Shown here: one piece after another, positions 63,501-64,000 of the stretch | How the letters are laid out: each line of letters opens with the position of its first letter | Numbering within the stretch: position 1 is the stretch's first letter | DNA from: Apis mellifera | Lineage: Eukaryota > Arthropoda > Insecta > Hymenoptera > Apidae | Direction: 5' to 3' | Length of the DNA stretch: 64,000 nucleotides | Assembly: GCF_003254395.2 (NCBI RefSeq) | Contig: NC_037647.1 | Span: 10,111,050-10,175,049, forward strand | Position numbers and translations under genes: made by a program | The notes under the pieces: generated by a model | Databases searched by the model: none | What the model saw: the letters and a program-made list of their open reading frames with translations, nothing else | What the model was told of the DNA's origin: nothing

Positions 63501-64000
63501 CGATTACGCGACTCTCGAGTCCAATAATTAACGCCACGCACGACAAACAGCATTATCGTCATTGCCCGATATTATTCCATTATCTTACCACAGCTATGTG
63601 CTTAACGATTAATAAAATATCTGTGCACAGGGGTATCTCTCGTCTGGATATCGTATAGTTTCGCGGTAGACTTCGTCGAGATGGTTGTGGCACGCGACAT
63701 TTATATATATATACGTATATATATATACGTATGCATGTACGTATGTTGGACGAAACGAAAAGAGTGAACCGGAAAATAATTTGAATTCGTTGAAACGATC
63801 TCGAATCTCGGGGAAAAAATAGTCGTCGAGCTTTGCACGGGACGAAAAAAACTGATCGAGCCACGAAAAGAGAAGATCGTGGCTCATGGTCCATCCACAA
63901 GTGTTGCCGAACGTAAAACACAAGTGTTTCTGTTTCGTTTGTTCGTTCGTTCGTCCGTGCACGCGCTACCGAACAACCGAGCTACCATACGTCTTTCCAA
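60541..64000. other. CpG-rich upstream region of the second GATA gene
   Basis: (GA)n lies at 60560-60617, poly-A/T patches at 62565-62577 and 62846-62870, and (TA)n with TACG interruptions at 63700-63730. Two copies of a ccatgataataagaga motif occur at about 62241 and 62958. No coding sequence is supported. Confidence 0.5.
60560..60617. repeat. (GA)n microsatellite
   Basis: A GA-rich tract with a few AAA interruptions, upstream of the second GATA gene. Confidence 0.85.

Overview
The window is nuclear DNA of an insect, most likely a hymenopteran and probably a bee. It has short phase-consistent introns, very AT-rich gene bodies next to CpG-rich developmental genes, and insect-type orthologues throughout. 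I read seven protein-coding genes by joining exons across matching splice phases. Each reconstructed CDS has a total length divisible by three. The species call is inference; the gene identities rest on recognisable protein families.

Left part (1-16.7 kb, AT-rich, CpG-poor, + strand): the 3' end of UDP-glucose:glycoprotein glucosyltransferase (ER folding sensor, ending in an HEEL retention signal); a SLC30 zinc transporter with a 23-bp first coding exon; the PP2A regulator TAP42/IGBP1; and a RhoGAP of the ARHGAP18/28/conundrum family. These are ordinary cell-maintenance genes.

Middle and right part (16.7-64 kb, CpG-rich, - strand): a compact NR2E-type nuclear receptor (HR83-like, P-box CDGCSC); then the GATA factor pannier, spread over about 11 kb with repeat-filled introns; then about 24 kb without a gene I can support; then a second, 793-residue GATA factor of the serpent/GATAe group whose N-terminal zinc finger is degenerate. 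Adjacent pnr and srp/GATAe genes match the GATA4/5/6-type cluster known in Drosophila.

The gene-free stretches hold several tandem repeat fields: about 119-bp units and a longer degenerate field inside pannier intron 2, a 220-bp higher-order unit at 36-37.8 kb, and a 23-bp minisatellite at 50.6 kb. They also hold a diverged non-coding element present twice plus once in part (39.4, 43.7, 45.6 kb), a single hAT-like terminal sequence (34.9 kb), and a pair of GATA-containing motifs upstream of the second GATA gene. I found no tRNA, rRNA, CRISPR array or intact transposase.
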